Counted from the stretch's first letter, positions 43,067-51,124 are shown. The stretch: 64,000 nucleotides of DNA from Cyclobacteriaceae bacterium (GCA_019638395.1 JAHBTX010000002.1:1-64000); one strand, 5' to 3'. Notes: generated by a model not told the origin, from the sequence alone. Program-made: numbers and translations.

Positions 43067-43222
43067 ACTTTAGAGCTGGAAGGTGACGAGCTTATTACTA
43101 GAAAAGTCTATCTGGAGGTTCCACCAAGAGTAGAGTATGCACTTACTTCTACCGGGAAGGAGTTGATTCCGTTCATTAAACAAATGCGCGCCTGGGGTGA
43201 AAGGCAAATGTCTTTAAAGTGA
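43067..43222 (+). pseudogene. HxlR-family regulator C-terminal fragment
   Basis: Plus-strand frame with the HxlR tail: ELITRKVYLEVPPRVEYALT, then GKELIPFIKQMRAWGERQ and TGA. The VPPRVEY motif is characteristic of HxlR proteins. The first half of the gene is missing. It abuts the LytTR fragment on the opposite strand, so a rearrangement joined two unrelated gene ends here. Confidence 0.7.
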
Positions 43223-43428
43223 ATGGATATAAACTCCATGTGCATCGTCAATCATGGCACTTTACCACGAAGCCATTTTGTTGACAACAGTTGGGCTTAG
43301 TACTTAATCGTCAACCGTTTCATATTTTACTCTGTCAACTAATTTGAAGTCGGCCAGTTATCAACGGTCAAACGGACCATTGCTATTTGTATTCTCAGGT
43401 CAACCGTCAATGTCAGTCTATTCCAAAT

Positions 43429-44337
43429 CTACTTTAAAATGTCAAACAATATTTTATAGAATTGGGAAGGTTGCTCGTACATTGGAAAATGTCCACACTT
43501 GTTAATCCAATATAAATTCGCACCCGGTCTATCTAGTTTTAGTTCGTATGAAAAGAATCCTACAACATCTTGTCGTCCTGATATAATGTCAATTTGGCCT
43601 TTATAATTATTTAAAGATTTGGATACATCGTATTTCAAAAATATGTCTTTAACCAGTATTTGTTCTGTTTTACTATTTCTCTCGGCATTTATTAGATTAA
43701 AAACGCTGTCTGGAATTGGATTCTCGAAGATGTATGCTCGTCTCGCTAACTTTTGTGACTCTAAAATATCTGATTTGCTAGCCTCATTTTTCTGAATTAA
43801 TTCATTTATATTTTTTAACCGTTGTTCTTCATCAAAACTTCGGGTATGAGTTCGGTTTGCATACAAGACGTCAAATCCAGATTTCCCATTTTTATGCGGA
43901 CCAGGTGCTATTAAAATTAGGTGTTTCGCATTGTTGGGGTATTGAGCCACAAAATTCATAGCTAAAGTTCCTCCCCAAGAATGTCCGATAAGTATTGGCT
44001 TTTTTATGTTAAGGATGTCGATTAATTTTTTTATATCCTTAGTAAGAAGATTGACACTAATGGTAGTAGAGTCGAACGGACTGGGAATAGATTTTCCAGT
44101 TCCTCTTTGCTCAGGAAGAATACACCTGAATTTATTGCTTAGCATTTTTGCCATTGCATCAAGTTGATTATAAGAGTTTCCAGGGCCACCAGTCAAAAGA
44201 ATTGCTGGTGGAAGTTCTTTAGCTCCATATTCATGATAGTATAGATATCCATTTTCGTATTTTATAGAGTCTGTTGTTTGCCCAGCACAATGAATGCTTG
44301 CTATCAACGTCAGTAATAATATTGTTTCTATTTTCAC
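43429..44337 (-). CDS. alpha/beta hydrolase (peptidase S33-like)
   Basis: 302 aa with a signal peptide (MKIETILLLTLIASIHCAGQ). The fold signatures are LTGGPGNSY (about 48-56, oxyanion region), GHSWGG with the nucleophile S120, and CGHFP near the end for the catalytic histidine. It resembles proline iminopeptidase-type hydrolases. It lies in the cassette-like stretch between the fecR and sigma genes, with low-GC codon use compared with neighbours. The substrate is unknown. Confidence 0.82.
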   Translation of the reverse strand: MKIETILLLTLIASIHCAGQTTDSIKYENGYLYYHEYGAKELPPAILLTGGPGNSYNQLDAMAKMLSNKFRCILPEQRGTGKSIPSPFDSTTISVNLLTKDIKKLIDILNIKKPILIGHSWGGTLAMNFVAQYPNNAKHLILIAPGPHKNGKSGFDVLYANRTHTRSFDEEQRLKNINELIQKNEASKSDILESQKLARRAYIFENPIPDSVFNLINAERNSKTEQILVKDIFLKYDVSKSLNNYKGQIDIISGRQDVVGFFSYELKLDRPGANLYWINKCGHFPMYEQPSQFYKILFDILK

Positions 44338-44390
44338 TTCTTAAATTTTAAACATACTAGTCTTTGTCCACGAAGCCAGCCCAATTGTGG

Positions 44391-44516
44391 CCAACCTTTG
44401 TGTTTGCGCAGTGGTGGGCTTTTGAAAACGTATTTGTCCCACGTGACCAAACGTTGAACGAAGATATAAACTTATAGCGTACACTAAACCCCACCATTGC
44501 GCAAACATTTTGTTGG
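44391..44516. repeat. large attC-like inverted repeat between two cassette genes
   Basis: Arm 44401-44418 (TGTTTGCGCAGTGGTGGG) pairs with 44490-44507 with 17 of 18 matches, and outer CCAAC/GTTGG bases add further pairing. The spacer is 71 nt. The total of 126 bp is in the size range of integron attC sites, but the standard RYYYAAC/GTTRRRY boxes are not met. It lies between the DinB and hydrolase genes. Confidence 0.5.
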
Positions 44517-44528
44517 CGGTTCGTGCCT

Positions 44529-45185
44529 TTAGTCGTTCCCAGGTTTAGCTCCAGGAAGTCTACTCTTTATCCATTTAATCTGTCCGTTATGATTTGATTC
44601 ATGTTCGCAAACATGAAACCATTTGCAGTAGTTGTTTGTCGGCATATTTTGAAATCCAGCAGAGTCAACTTTGGATAACCAATTGTCGTCTCTCTTTTTA
44701 AATTCGTTCATTGTCGTCAAACGAGTCTCGTTTAAGATAGTAAGGTAGTAGTCTAAGCTATACCCCTTTATGTATTTCCGTCCTTTGTCACCAAGACGCA
44801 TTGCCGCGTCCCAGTTTATTTTTCCGTCACCTTTAAAGTCTATGTCCCACTCAAAAGTCTTTATTTGATATTGTCTTTCAGTTGCAGCTAAATGGAGCAA
44901 CATTGCCCCGATTGTGTTTGAAGTAGAGTCATGTAGATAGTCCAGTTCTGTTGTCTTCATATTTTCAACTCCAAGAACGACCACATTCCTCATCCATGTC
45001 ATCATTGATAAAAGTGTCCCTACTTGAGGTGAAAATCCTTCCTTTGGTCCAATGATATGAATTCCTTCAGTTAAAGTTCTGCTCTTTGAAAGTCCTACGT
45101 TTGGAAGAATACTTAGTCCGGCAATTCCTGTCGCAGCAGAAGCTGTCGTCATGATAAAATTTCTCCGGTTAACTTTTTTGTCCAT
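44529..45185 (-). CDS. DinB-superfamily protein with Tat signal
   Basis: 218 aa. The N-terminus carries a twin-arginine signal (NRRNFIMTTASAATG). The core is a DinB-type four-helix bundle with metal-binding histidines: MLLHLAATERQYQ and VCEHESNHNGQIKWIK. DinB-like enzymes act as thiol-dependent transferases or hydrolases. Export by Tat with a metal site suggests a periplasmic metalloenzyme. It is one of two cassette-like genes inserted between the sigma gene and fecR. Confidence 0.78.
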   Translation of the reverse strand: MDKKVNRRNFIMTTASAATGIAGLSILPNVGLSKSRTLTEGIHIIGPKEGFSPQVGTLLSMMTWMRNVVVLGVENMKTTELDYLHDSTSNTIGAMLLHLAATERQYQIKTFEWDIDFKGDGKINWDAAMRLGDKGRKYIKGYSLDYYLTILNETRLTTMNEFKKRDDNWLSKVDSAGFQNMPTNNYCKWFHVCEHESNHNGQIKWIKSRLPGAKPGND

Positions 45186-45255
45186 TGTTTATTACATTTT
45201 TAGAAGTCTCTATTTGAATTCTTGGTCGTCCCGAGGCATGACCGCCAACTCCCAA

Positions 45256-45280
45256 ATATACGCGACTACAATGCGTATAT
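45256..45280. repeat. hairpin upstream of the DinB gene
   Basis: ATATACGC (45256-45263), 9-nt loop, GCGTATAT (45273-45280): perfect 8-bp stem. It lies 70 bases upstream of the DinB start in the gap before the sigma gene. It may mark a cassette boundary. Confidence 0.45.
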
Positions 45281-45342
45281 CCACCTAACATCTGCTGACC
45301 TACGCATGTTTAAGCTGCGAACAATACAGGCTAAGGAAAAAA

Positions 45343-45909
45343 TTACTCCGTATTTAAAATATCCTTCCTAAACTTTCTTAGGTGTTCAAAGGCCGTGCTC
45401 ATATAGTCTTCCACGGTGCGTTTAGAGATGTGCATGCGCTGGGCAATTTCGGAGTTGGTGAGGTTTTGTTCGAGCCGGAGTTGAAAGGCTTCGCGACAGC
45501 GGTCGGGCAGTCCCTGAAGTGATTCACTTAGCAGAGCATGCAAAGGAACAATCGGTGTGCTTTTTTCTGGTTCTATTGGGGCAACATAGGTTGCTTCAAA
45601 GTTCCTGAAATGCTCTTCATATTTCCTCTTAACCATTTGATGCTTGATGTACCGGATGACTTTATACTTCACGGACGTAAACAAATAGGCCCTCAGCGAA
45701 TCAACCTCCAACGCTTCCCTGCGTTCCCAAAGTGAAACAAATACATCCTGCACTATTTCTTCGCAGTCACTTTTATCCTTGATATTCTTAGTCAAAAACC
45801 GGAACAATTCGGGAACGTATCTTTCGTATATCATGGCGAAAGCTTTACTGTCACCTTCTCGTAGAAGGTTGACTAACAAATCATCTGATATCGCACCATT
45901 GATAATCAT
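45343..45909 (-). CDS. ECF sigma factor (probable partner of the fecR/susCD operon)
   Basis: 188 aa from ATG 45909 (MIINGAISDDLL); a longer frame begins at 45963 but adds a hydrophobic stretch not seen in the family. Region 2 (FAMIYERY...EEIVQDVFVSLWERR) and region 4 (LPDRCREAFQLRLEQNLTNSEIAQRMHISKRTVE) are clear. It is a close relative of the ICE sigma gene at 14496. Its orientation matches fecR-susC-susD, from which it is separated by the inserted cassettes. Confidence 0.87.
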   Translation of the reverse strand: MIINGAISDDLLVNLLREGDSKAFAMIYERYVPELFRFLTKNIKDKSDCEEIVQDVFVSLWERREALEVDSLRAYLFTSVKYKVIRYIKHQMVKRKYEEHFRNFEATYVAPIEPEKSTPIVPLHALLSESLQGLPDRCREAFQLRLEQNLTNSEIAQRMHISKRTVEDYMSTAFEHLRKFRKDILNTE

Positions 45910-45980
45910 ATGAAATTTTTGCGAAAACAATGGTGAAGCTACTAAAGTTAGTAGGATAAGCAAAGCGATATAAGCGGATT

Positions 45981-46010
45981 TTTGACTTTGTGGGTAAGCA
46001 TAAAGTCAAA
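45981..46010. promoter_or_regulatory. inverted repeat overlapping the XRE start
   Basis: TTTGACTTT (45981-45989), 12-nt gap, AAAGTCAAA (46002-46010). It covers the GTG start codon (45990) of the first XRE gene. It could be an autoregulatory operator or an RNA hairpin that hides the start. Confidence 0.4.
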
Positions 46011-46226
46011 TCAAGAAATGTTAAGAAGTTAAAGGCATTTGGAGCCTATGTCCGGAAGCTAAGGTTAGAGCGAAATCTTTCGCAAGAGCGGTTAGCAGAT
46101 TTAGCAGGTGTTTCCGAAAATACTATTGTTACGTTAGAATCCGGCAAGCTAAACACCACGGTAGCGACTAGTTTTGATATTGCAAAAGCACTCGACATTT
46201 CTGTTGCCGAATTGTTTGGATTTTAA
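45990..46226 (+). CDS. XRE-family HTH regulator 1 of 3
   Basis: 78 aa starting at GTG 45990 (no ATG is in frame). HTH region: AYVRKLRLERNLSQERLADLAGVSENTIVTLESGKLN. It is divergent from the sigma gene and first of three tandem XRE genes. It may regulate both directions. Confidence 0.75.
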   Translation: MGKHKVKSRNVKKLKAFGAYVRKLRLERNLSQERLADLAGVSENTIVTLESGKLNTTVATSFDIAKALDISVAELFGF

Positions 46227-46227
46227 T

Positions 46228-46479
46228 TTGTCATCATATCCAATAGCATTGAAGGCTGATCTTAAAATAGCTTTTGGAAGTGTTATCCGCGAGTTACGCG
46301 AATCCAAATGCATGAGTCAGCAGGAACTTGCCGACTATGCTGAAATGGATCGAACTTATTTATCAGATTTAGAACGTGGTCTTAACTATCCGTCTCTTAA
46401 CACGATTTACAAATTGGCTGAAGTGCTAAAGTTAAAGCCACATGAACTCATCTCACGAGTTGATAAACTGATGCTTTAG
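46228..46479 (+). CDS. XRE-family HTH regulator 2 of 3
   Basis: 84 aa if read from TTG 46228, one base after the preceding stop; the frame also opens earlier (46174) over gene 1. HTH region: FGSVIRELRESKCMSQQELADYAEMDRTYLSDLERGLN. The start codon is uncertain. It ends 5 bases before the third regulator. Confidence 0.72.
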   Translation: MSSYPIALKADLKIAFGSVIRELRESKCMSQQELADYAEMDRTYLSDLERGLNYPSLNTIYKLAEVLKLKPHELISRVDKLML

Positions 46480-46484
46480 GATTC

Positions 46485-46727
46485 ATGATGAATAGAAAAA
46501 AAGAGTCCTTGATTCAATTTGGAAAACGGCTTAGCCATTTAAGAAAGGCGAAGAAACTCTCTTTTCGTAAACTCTCAGTCCTGTGCGATGTTGATTATAG
46601 CGACATTAAGAAGATTGAAAAGGGTGACGTGAATATTACGATTGCTACACTGATGGATTTGGCGACCGGACTTGGCGTTCATCCAAAAGAATTACTCAAT
46701 TTCAATGATGATTTCCTGAAGGAATAG
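46485..46727 (+). CDS. XRE-family HTH regulator 3 of 3
   Basis: 80 aa: FGKRLSHLRKAKKLSFRKLSVLCDVDYSDIKKIEKGD, ending LATGLGVHPKELLNF. The tail matches that of the ICE XRE gene at 15168, suggesting a shared origin. It is convergent with the nuclease-like gene, 8 bases away. Confidence 0.78.
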   Translation: MMNRKKESLIQFGKRLSHLRKAKKLSFRKLSVLCDVDYSDIKKIEKGDVNITIATLMDLATGLGVHPKELLNFNDDFLKE

Positions 46728-46735
46728 TTTTAAGG

Positions 46736-47236
46736 TTAGTCCAAAACAATCCTTCGCTCTATACGAAGGACATACCCTGTTTCTTGAAAAAACCTCTCCA
46801 TGCGCTCCGTTTGCGTAAACCTGAACTTAGGACGCTGGCCATTGGCTATGTAAGCCTTTTTGATAGTATAGAGAACGGGTAAGTCGCTTGCTTCAAAATG
46901 ACTAATTGTTGTACGTAGTTGCTCATATCCTTCCGCGATCCAGTTAGTTCCTTTACCTCCACGCTCTTTTAATTCGACAAAGAGAACAACATTATCATAG
47001 GTTAGCAATCCATCGCAACGCTTGTGCATGGTTCCGTCTGCTTTCAATATGGTAATGCAATGATCTACCGCGGTAAAAGTAACTGTATGCCGAAGTTCGT
47101 TGGCTATAACGGCAACCCATTTAGCGCCATCCGTTTCATCCAGATAGGCCCTCTGCTGCGGACGATCATCGCAAAGGCCAAATACTTTTTTATCGGAAAT
47201 GTCTTGGCAGGTAGGAGCTAAAAAATTCACGCTCAT
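46736..47236 (-). CDS. PD-(D/E)XK nuclease-like partner of the AAA ATPase
   Basis: 166 aa not matched to a named family. CDGLLTYDNVVLFVELKER places D75, E88 and K90 as a PD-(D/E)XK-type catalytic set. Its start overlaps the ATPase stop (ATGA), so the two proteins are made together. A two-gene ATPase plus nuclease unit next to regulators is a typical defence layout, but this pair does not clearly match a named system. Confidence 0.65.
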   Translation of the reverse strand: MSVNFLAPTCQDISDKKVFGLCDDRPQQRAYLDETDGAKWVAVIANELRHTVTFTAVDHCITILKADGTMHKRCDGLLTYDNVVLFVELKERGGKGTNWIAEGYEQLRTTISHFEASDLPVLYTIKKAYIANGQRPKFRFTQTERMERFFQETGYVLRIERRIVLD

Positions 47237-48468
47237 GCTCCCTGCTGGATTTCAAGAAGCTCGGCAAATAGTTCATCGCTCTGAACTAATTGTTGATTGA
47301 GATAATTTTGATCGGACGGAAGTCCCTGAAACGTATCCAGTTTTTTTATGGTGCCGGTAGTCTCATCAAGTTCATAGATCACAAGATCATCGGCTTTTAG
47401 GTTACTTTCCATCGGAAGTATTTGATCAATCTTGGCGGCACGCGTCTGATTTCGAAGTTGCTGCTTTAGTTCAGTGGCCTTAACAGCTAGCGTTAGGTAA
47501 TTAATAAGGTATGGGCTATGTGTGGTTAGTACTAACTTATTTCCCGGATTAATATTATTGAACTCCAGGAGACTTTTTAGTAGTTCCCATTGGGAGGACG
47601 GGAAGAGATTCTGCTCAGGCTCTTCAATAATATTAACAAAAGCAGTTTTATTAAATTTTGCTGAAAGCACCGAAAGGGCGGCACGTCTTTGCTCATCGTT
47701 TAGATTCTCATCAGACCAAATAGCCTCAACTCCTTTTTTAAACCTTGCAAGTTCATCGCTACTCATAGGTTCTTGCGAACGTTCACTTTGACGTTTTACA
47801 GAGTTTGCCAAATACCATGAAACTAGATATACAGGTACCAACGATTGAAATCCGCTTGAAGCTTCTGCGAGACGTACTTTATAGTCCTGACCCTTTATGT
47901 TAACGATATCATTCAATTTATCGTACTCTACATTTACGCCATTTATTGGCAAGGGTAAAGAGCCACGCATATCATTTTTAGCGTTGTCGAACTCTGTTAC
48001 AAAATCAATCATGGAATCAGATGTTAACTTCAGCGCTTTAGGGCTTTTAACATTACTGATAAAGTTTCGTTCAGAGGGAACGTACATAATTTGTGGCAAA
48101 GGGTATCCACCATTCCGAGCTTCTTCAATTTCCAAAAAATCATCACTATACCGAATGTTATAAGAATCGCCCCGGTACTCTATTTCTGAGTTTCGTTGAG
48201 GGTCTGCGACAAAATAGTTATCCAGTCGGTGATACTTCAGGTATGGGTTTTTGAATTTATTCTTTCGTTGAAAATGCTTGACTGAGTAATCACCCCGGGT
48301 CAGTGCTTTCTCTATCCATGAGCAAGTAGAGATAAGTTTAGCAATTGTACTTTTACCACTCCCTTGATTTCCAACGAAAACGGTCACTTTTTTGATATCA
48401 ATCCATCCATTGCCATCGGCAAATCCATCTCGAATCGGTCCAAAATCTCTCACCCTAATCTTAGCCAT
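47233..48468 (-). CDS. AAA/ABC-type ATPase (OLD-like) of a candidate defence pair
   Basis: 411 aa. Walker A GNQGSGKST (33-41), ABC-like signature SSGFQSL (204-210), Walker B VNIIEEPEQNLFP (278-290) and a sensor histidine H317 in TTHSPYL. This is the ABC/AAA_15-type ATPase layout found in many phage-defence modules; no TOPRIM domain is visible. The C-terminus after H317 is short. The gene overlaps the nuclease-like gene. A palindrome lies 8 bases before its start. Confidence 0.8.
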   Translation of the reverse strand: MAKIRVRDFGPIRDGFADGNGWIDIKKVTVFVGNQGSGKSTIAKLISTCSWIEKALTRGDYSVKHFQRKNKFKNPYLKYHRLDNYFVADPQRNSEIEYRGDSYNIRYSDDFLEIEEARNGGYPLPQIMYVPSERNFISNVKSPKALKLTSDSMIDFVTEFDNAKNDMRGSLPLPINGVNVEYDKLNDIVNIKGQDYKVRLAEASSGFQSLVPVYLVSWYLANSVKRQSERSQEPMSSDELARFKKGVEAIWSDENLNDEQRRAALSVLSAKFNKTAFVNIIEEPEQNLFPSSQWELLKSLLEFNNINPGNKLVLTTHSPYLINYLTLAVKATELKQQLRNQTRAAKIDQILPMESNLKADDLVIYELDETTGTIKKLDTFQGLPSDQNYLNQQLVQSDELFAELLEIQQGA

Positions 48469-48475
48469 GTTCTTT

Positions 48476-48489
48476 ATCGCTATAGCGAT
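48476..48489. promoter_or_regulatory. 14-bp palindrome before the ATPase gene
   Basis: ATCGCTATAGCGAT, perfect, 7-8 bases upstream of the ATPase start codon. The position fits an operator, possibly for one of the nearby XRE proteins. A related stretch GCGATATAAGCG occurs at 45965-45976, upstream of the first XRE gene. Confidence 0.5.
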
Positions 48490-48595
48490 TTACTTTTCTG
48501 CTAAATTAAGCAAAACTGTGCCTAATTATAGTGCTTTTGGGCAGATACTCCGTGTTTTTCCATTTCAGGTTACTTACTCCTGAAACTCCTTTTAC

Positions 48596-49045
48596 ATGGT
48601 TCTTATCCGCATCCTCGCGCTATGCCTGGCCGCTACTGGTATGTGCGCTGGTCAAGGTTCTTCCACCGTACGTTGGCAATTCAGCACTCAGCGCGTTTCG
48701 CCACATGAAGACATACTTATGCTAAAAGCATCGGTGCTTCCCGGCTGGCATTTGTATTCCCAACATCTGCCAGAAGGCGGGCCTGCACCCACTCGCATTA
48801 CTTTTGATGCTATGGAAGGCTATCAATTAAAAGACACTACTGCTGAAAAAGGTGAAGCGGTAACGTTCTATGATAAAACCTATGAAATGGAGATTACGTG
48901 GTATTCCGGCTCTGTTACTTTTTTACAGCGGGTGCTGGTTGACCATCGGCCACTCTTCATTCGCGGGCGTATTGAGTATATGACATGCAACACACAGGTT
49001 TGCCAGGTGTTTCGTCAGCCTTTTGTTATCGCGTTGCGTAACTGA
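48596..49045 (+). CDS. DsbD alpha-domain-like secreted protein
   Basis: 149 aa with a signal peptide (about 1-19). The fold pattern LPGWHLYSQHLPEGGPAPTR and the cysteine pair C131...C136 (TCNTQVCQ) match the N-terminal periplasmic domain of the thiol:disulfide reductase DsbD. The membrane and thioredoxin domains are absent, so it works alone or with a partner elsewhere. It is divergent from the ATPase gene. Confidence 0.75.
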   Translation: MVLIRILALCLAATGMCAGQGSSTVRWQFSTQRVSPHEDILMLKASVLPGWHLYSQHLPEGGPAPTRITFDAMEGYQLKDTTAEKGEAVTFYDKTYEMEITWYSGSVTFLQRVLVDHRPLFIRGRIEYMTCNTQVCQVFRQPFVIALRN

Positions 49046-49056
49046 ACGTTGTTTCC

Positions 49057-49341
49057 GTGGAGTGGCTAACTGTTGCAAAGATTATTCGGTTGCATCAAAA
49101 AATGCTTTGCTTGCTTGAACAAATTCAGGTCAGTACCCAGCTTTCTATAAAGCGCAAGATTAGCGAGCATTACTACCTGCAAACCGTGCGCGAACTTGAA
49201 TTGCTCTCTAAACACTTTGATAAGGCAGAACAGATGTTGGGTCGCGAGGGTGTATGCACCTTTTATAAAGAAGCCTACTCTCAGTGGCGGCAAGATGTTA
49301 GGTGGGTTAACCGTTTTCTCCGTCAACGCCCTATATTGTAG
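49057..49341 (+). CDS. hypothetical protein (94 aa)
   Basis: A short basic frame starting at GTG 49057, 11 bases after the DsbD-like gene. The sequence is helical and contains HYYLQTVRELELLSKHFDKAEQ. No family is recognised. A shadow frame on the opposite strand exists, but this one has a better coding pattern. It ends 8 bases before the convergent gene at 49350. Confidence 0.45.
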   Translation: MEWLTVAKIIRLHQKMLCLLEQIQVSTQLSIKRKISEHYYLQTVRELELLSKHFDKAEQMLGREGVCTFYKEAYSQWRQDVRWVNRFLRQRPIL

Positions 49342-49349
49342 TATCAGTC

Positions 49350-50444
49350 TTACGATAATTTTTTCATGAGATTTTGCAGCGTTTGCCGGAGCGCTTCCTT
49401 TGTGCCGGACTCAATATTATAATACTTCGCCCGCAGGCTGTCGAACGAAATGTCTTCCGCACGTTTGGATACCATTGTCTGCGCAAAAAAGCGTAGCAAT
49501 TCGGATACATTCGGATTCACGATGACGCGGGTATCTACCAATGTTTTTACAAAGCAAGCCAGTTGGGAAACCGATAACTCCGTTCGCACGCGAAAGTTAT
49601 GGGGTATATTTTCAGTGGCCATTTTGGCCTCGCTTCCTGACCTTTCTAAACTATTTAATTCTTCATTAATAAATGCGAGCACTTGATCGCGCAGCGAATC
49701 GGCATGGGGGTGACAGTACATAGCTGGTTTAACTGTTATGTATTGAACATCGTGTTGGAAACTAATTAACAGCTCGCGCTTTTCCGACTTCGCTTCGACA
49801 GTGCTTGTTTGTCTTTTTATGCGTGTCTGCCAATACTTGAAAGCAATCTTGGTATTGTAATTTATGGACACCAAAAATCTACTCAAGGTTTCTTCAAGAA
49901 CAGGCTCTGCGGTGTTGGCGAACAGGTCGTTAAGTTCAGCCCTGCAGGCCATGGCAAATTTTTGTTGCTGGTATGTTATCGTCTGAGCATGTTGCCATTC
50001 ATGGAAGATGGAGACCAATACACCTTGCAGGTTAACGTCAATAGTTAAGTTTGCGAATGTCTTGGTAAGTGCATGAACCGTTTCTTTGCATTGTTGTCTT
50101 AGCTGTTGATGATGAAGAACACAAAGTTCCATTTCGGTATCAAGATGGGCCGAAAAGTTTTTTTCAATGGTAGTCAGAAGTTCAACCAGTGCCTCGTTCG
50201 TTTCGGTTTGAGTCTCAGCTTTGCGCCAAACCTTGTTCAGTAATTGAATTACTCCAAAGTGATGGGTCCGCACGTAGCGTTGCACATGTAACTCATCTGC
50301 TAAACTCAATGCACCGGTAAGCAATGCTTCGCGAATGCGAACAGCTTCCGATTTGATTTTTCCCGACAAGGCATGGTTGGGCCTTTTGCCGGTAGCCAAC
50401 CACGCTTCCAGAGAGAGCAACTCATATTTAACCGTTCGGTGCAT
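49350..50444 (-). CDS. hypothetical protein (364 aa)
   Basis: A soluble protein of unknown function. The C-terminus (about residues 278-360: FRVRTELSVSQLACFVKTL, SELLRFFAQTMVSKRAEDIS, then SLRAKYYN) follows a pattern seen in Bacteroidetes proteins related to RteC-like regulators. It is the gene downstream of the reduced FecR gene on the same strand and may be regulated with it. Confidence 0.6.
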   Translation of the reverse strand: MHRTVKYELLSLEAWLATGKRPNHALSGKIKSEAVRIREALLTGALSLADELHVQRYVRTHHFGVIQLLNKVWRKAETQTETNEALVELLTTIEKNFSAHLDTEMELCVLHHQQLRQQCKETVHALTKTFANLTIDVNLQGVLVSIFHEWQHAQTITYQQQKFAMACRAELNDLFANTAEPVLEETLSRFLVSINYNTKIAFKYWQTRIKRQTSTVEAKSEKRELLISFQHDVQYITVKPAMYCHPHADSLRDQVLAFINEELNSLERSGSEAKMATENIPHNFRVRTELSVSQLACFVKTLVDTRVIVNPNVSELLRFFAQTMVSKRAEDISFDSLRAKYYNIESGTKEALRQTLQNLMKKLS

Positions 50445-50508
50445 GACCGTGCGTTCATTGTTTGCCTACGTTTTAGTGGTTGTAAAACTTCGCAACAAGT
50501 TTAAAAAA

Positions 50509-51057
50509 TCAACAGCCGGTGCCTTTCCATTCATACCCGCTTCGCGTATCTGAGACACTTACGCTTAACGAGAGGGAAATGGCATGCATAATATCATGTA
50601 ATGTTGTTGCCTTCGAAAATGAACCCGTAAATAAACAGGCTTCTATTCCCGCTTCCGCTATCTGAATATCAATATTGAACTTTGTTTCCAGCAATACCGC
50701 TACTTCTTTCAACGAAGTATGATCGAACGCCAGCGATTCGTCAGCACGCGTTGATGCTACGGAAACAGGCCACCATAACCTTATAACAATTGAGAGTAAG
50801 AGGATACAGGTCATCGCAACAAACCCTTTTTTGTAGTTCAGCATACGCTTCCGGGTTTTCATTAAATTCTTAATTCGCAGTAGCGGAAGTTGGTTCGTGG
50901 TGGTTGGCCAGGGGCCTTGAGCCAATTGCCAAAGTTGGCGTACCTGCTTGAATTCTTGCCTATGCAACTCACTAATGGCCATCCAATGGCTAAACGCGTT
51001 GAGCTCGGACTCACTGCCTTTTCCCTCTAAAATTTTAACCATTTGGGCTATGTCCAT
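50509..51057 (-). CDS. reduced FecR-like anti-sigma protein
   Basis: 182 aa. N-terminal anti-sigma segment (VKILEGKGSESELNAFSHWM), one membrane helix (about 78-95) and a C-terminal DUF4974-like domain (TSLKEVAVLLETKFNIDIQIAE). The central FecR domain is absent, which makes it about half the normal length. It lies 67 bases downstream of an ECF sigma gene. No TonB transporter gene lies nearby, so its signal source is unclear. Confidence 0.72.
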   Translation of the reverse strand: MDIAQMVKILEGKGSESELNAFSHWMAISELHRQEFKQVRQLWQLAQGPWPTTTNQLPLLRIKNLMKTRKRMLNYKKGFVAMTCILLLSIVIRLWWPVSVASTRADESLAFDHTSLKEVAVLLETKFNIDIQIAEAGIEACLFTGSFSKATTLHDIMHAISLSLSVSVSDTRSGYEWKGTGC

Positions 51058-51124
51058 AGTATCCGTTTGTTTTAGTTACTCCTGTAAAGTTCTTCATACC
51101 CTATGTTCACTTGAATTTTTATTT

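Noticed and set aside
44391-44516. A canonical integron attC site
   Set aside because: The RYYYAAC and GTTRRRY boxes do not match fully and no integron integrase is seen, so it is only called attC-like.
46736-48468. Identification of the ATPase pair as Gabija, Septu or PARIS
   Set aside because: No UvrD-type helicase, HNH nuclease or TOPRIM partner is present.
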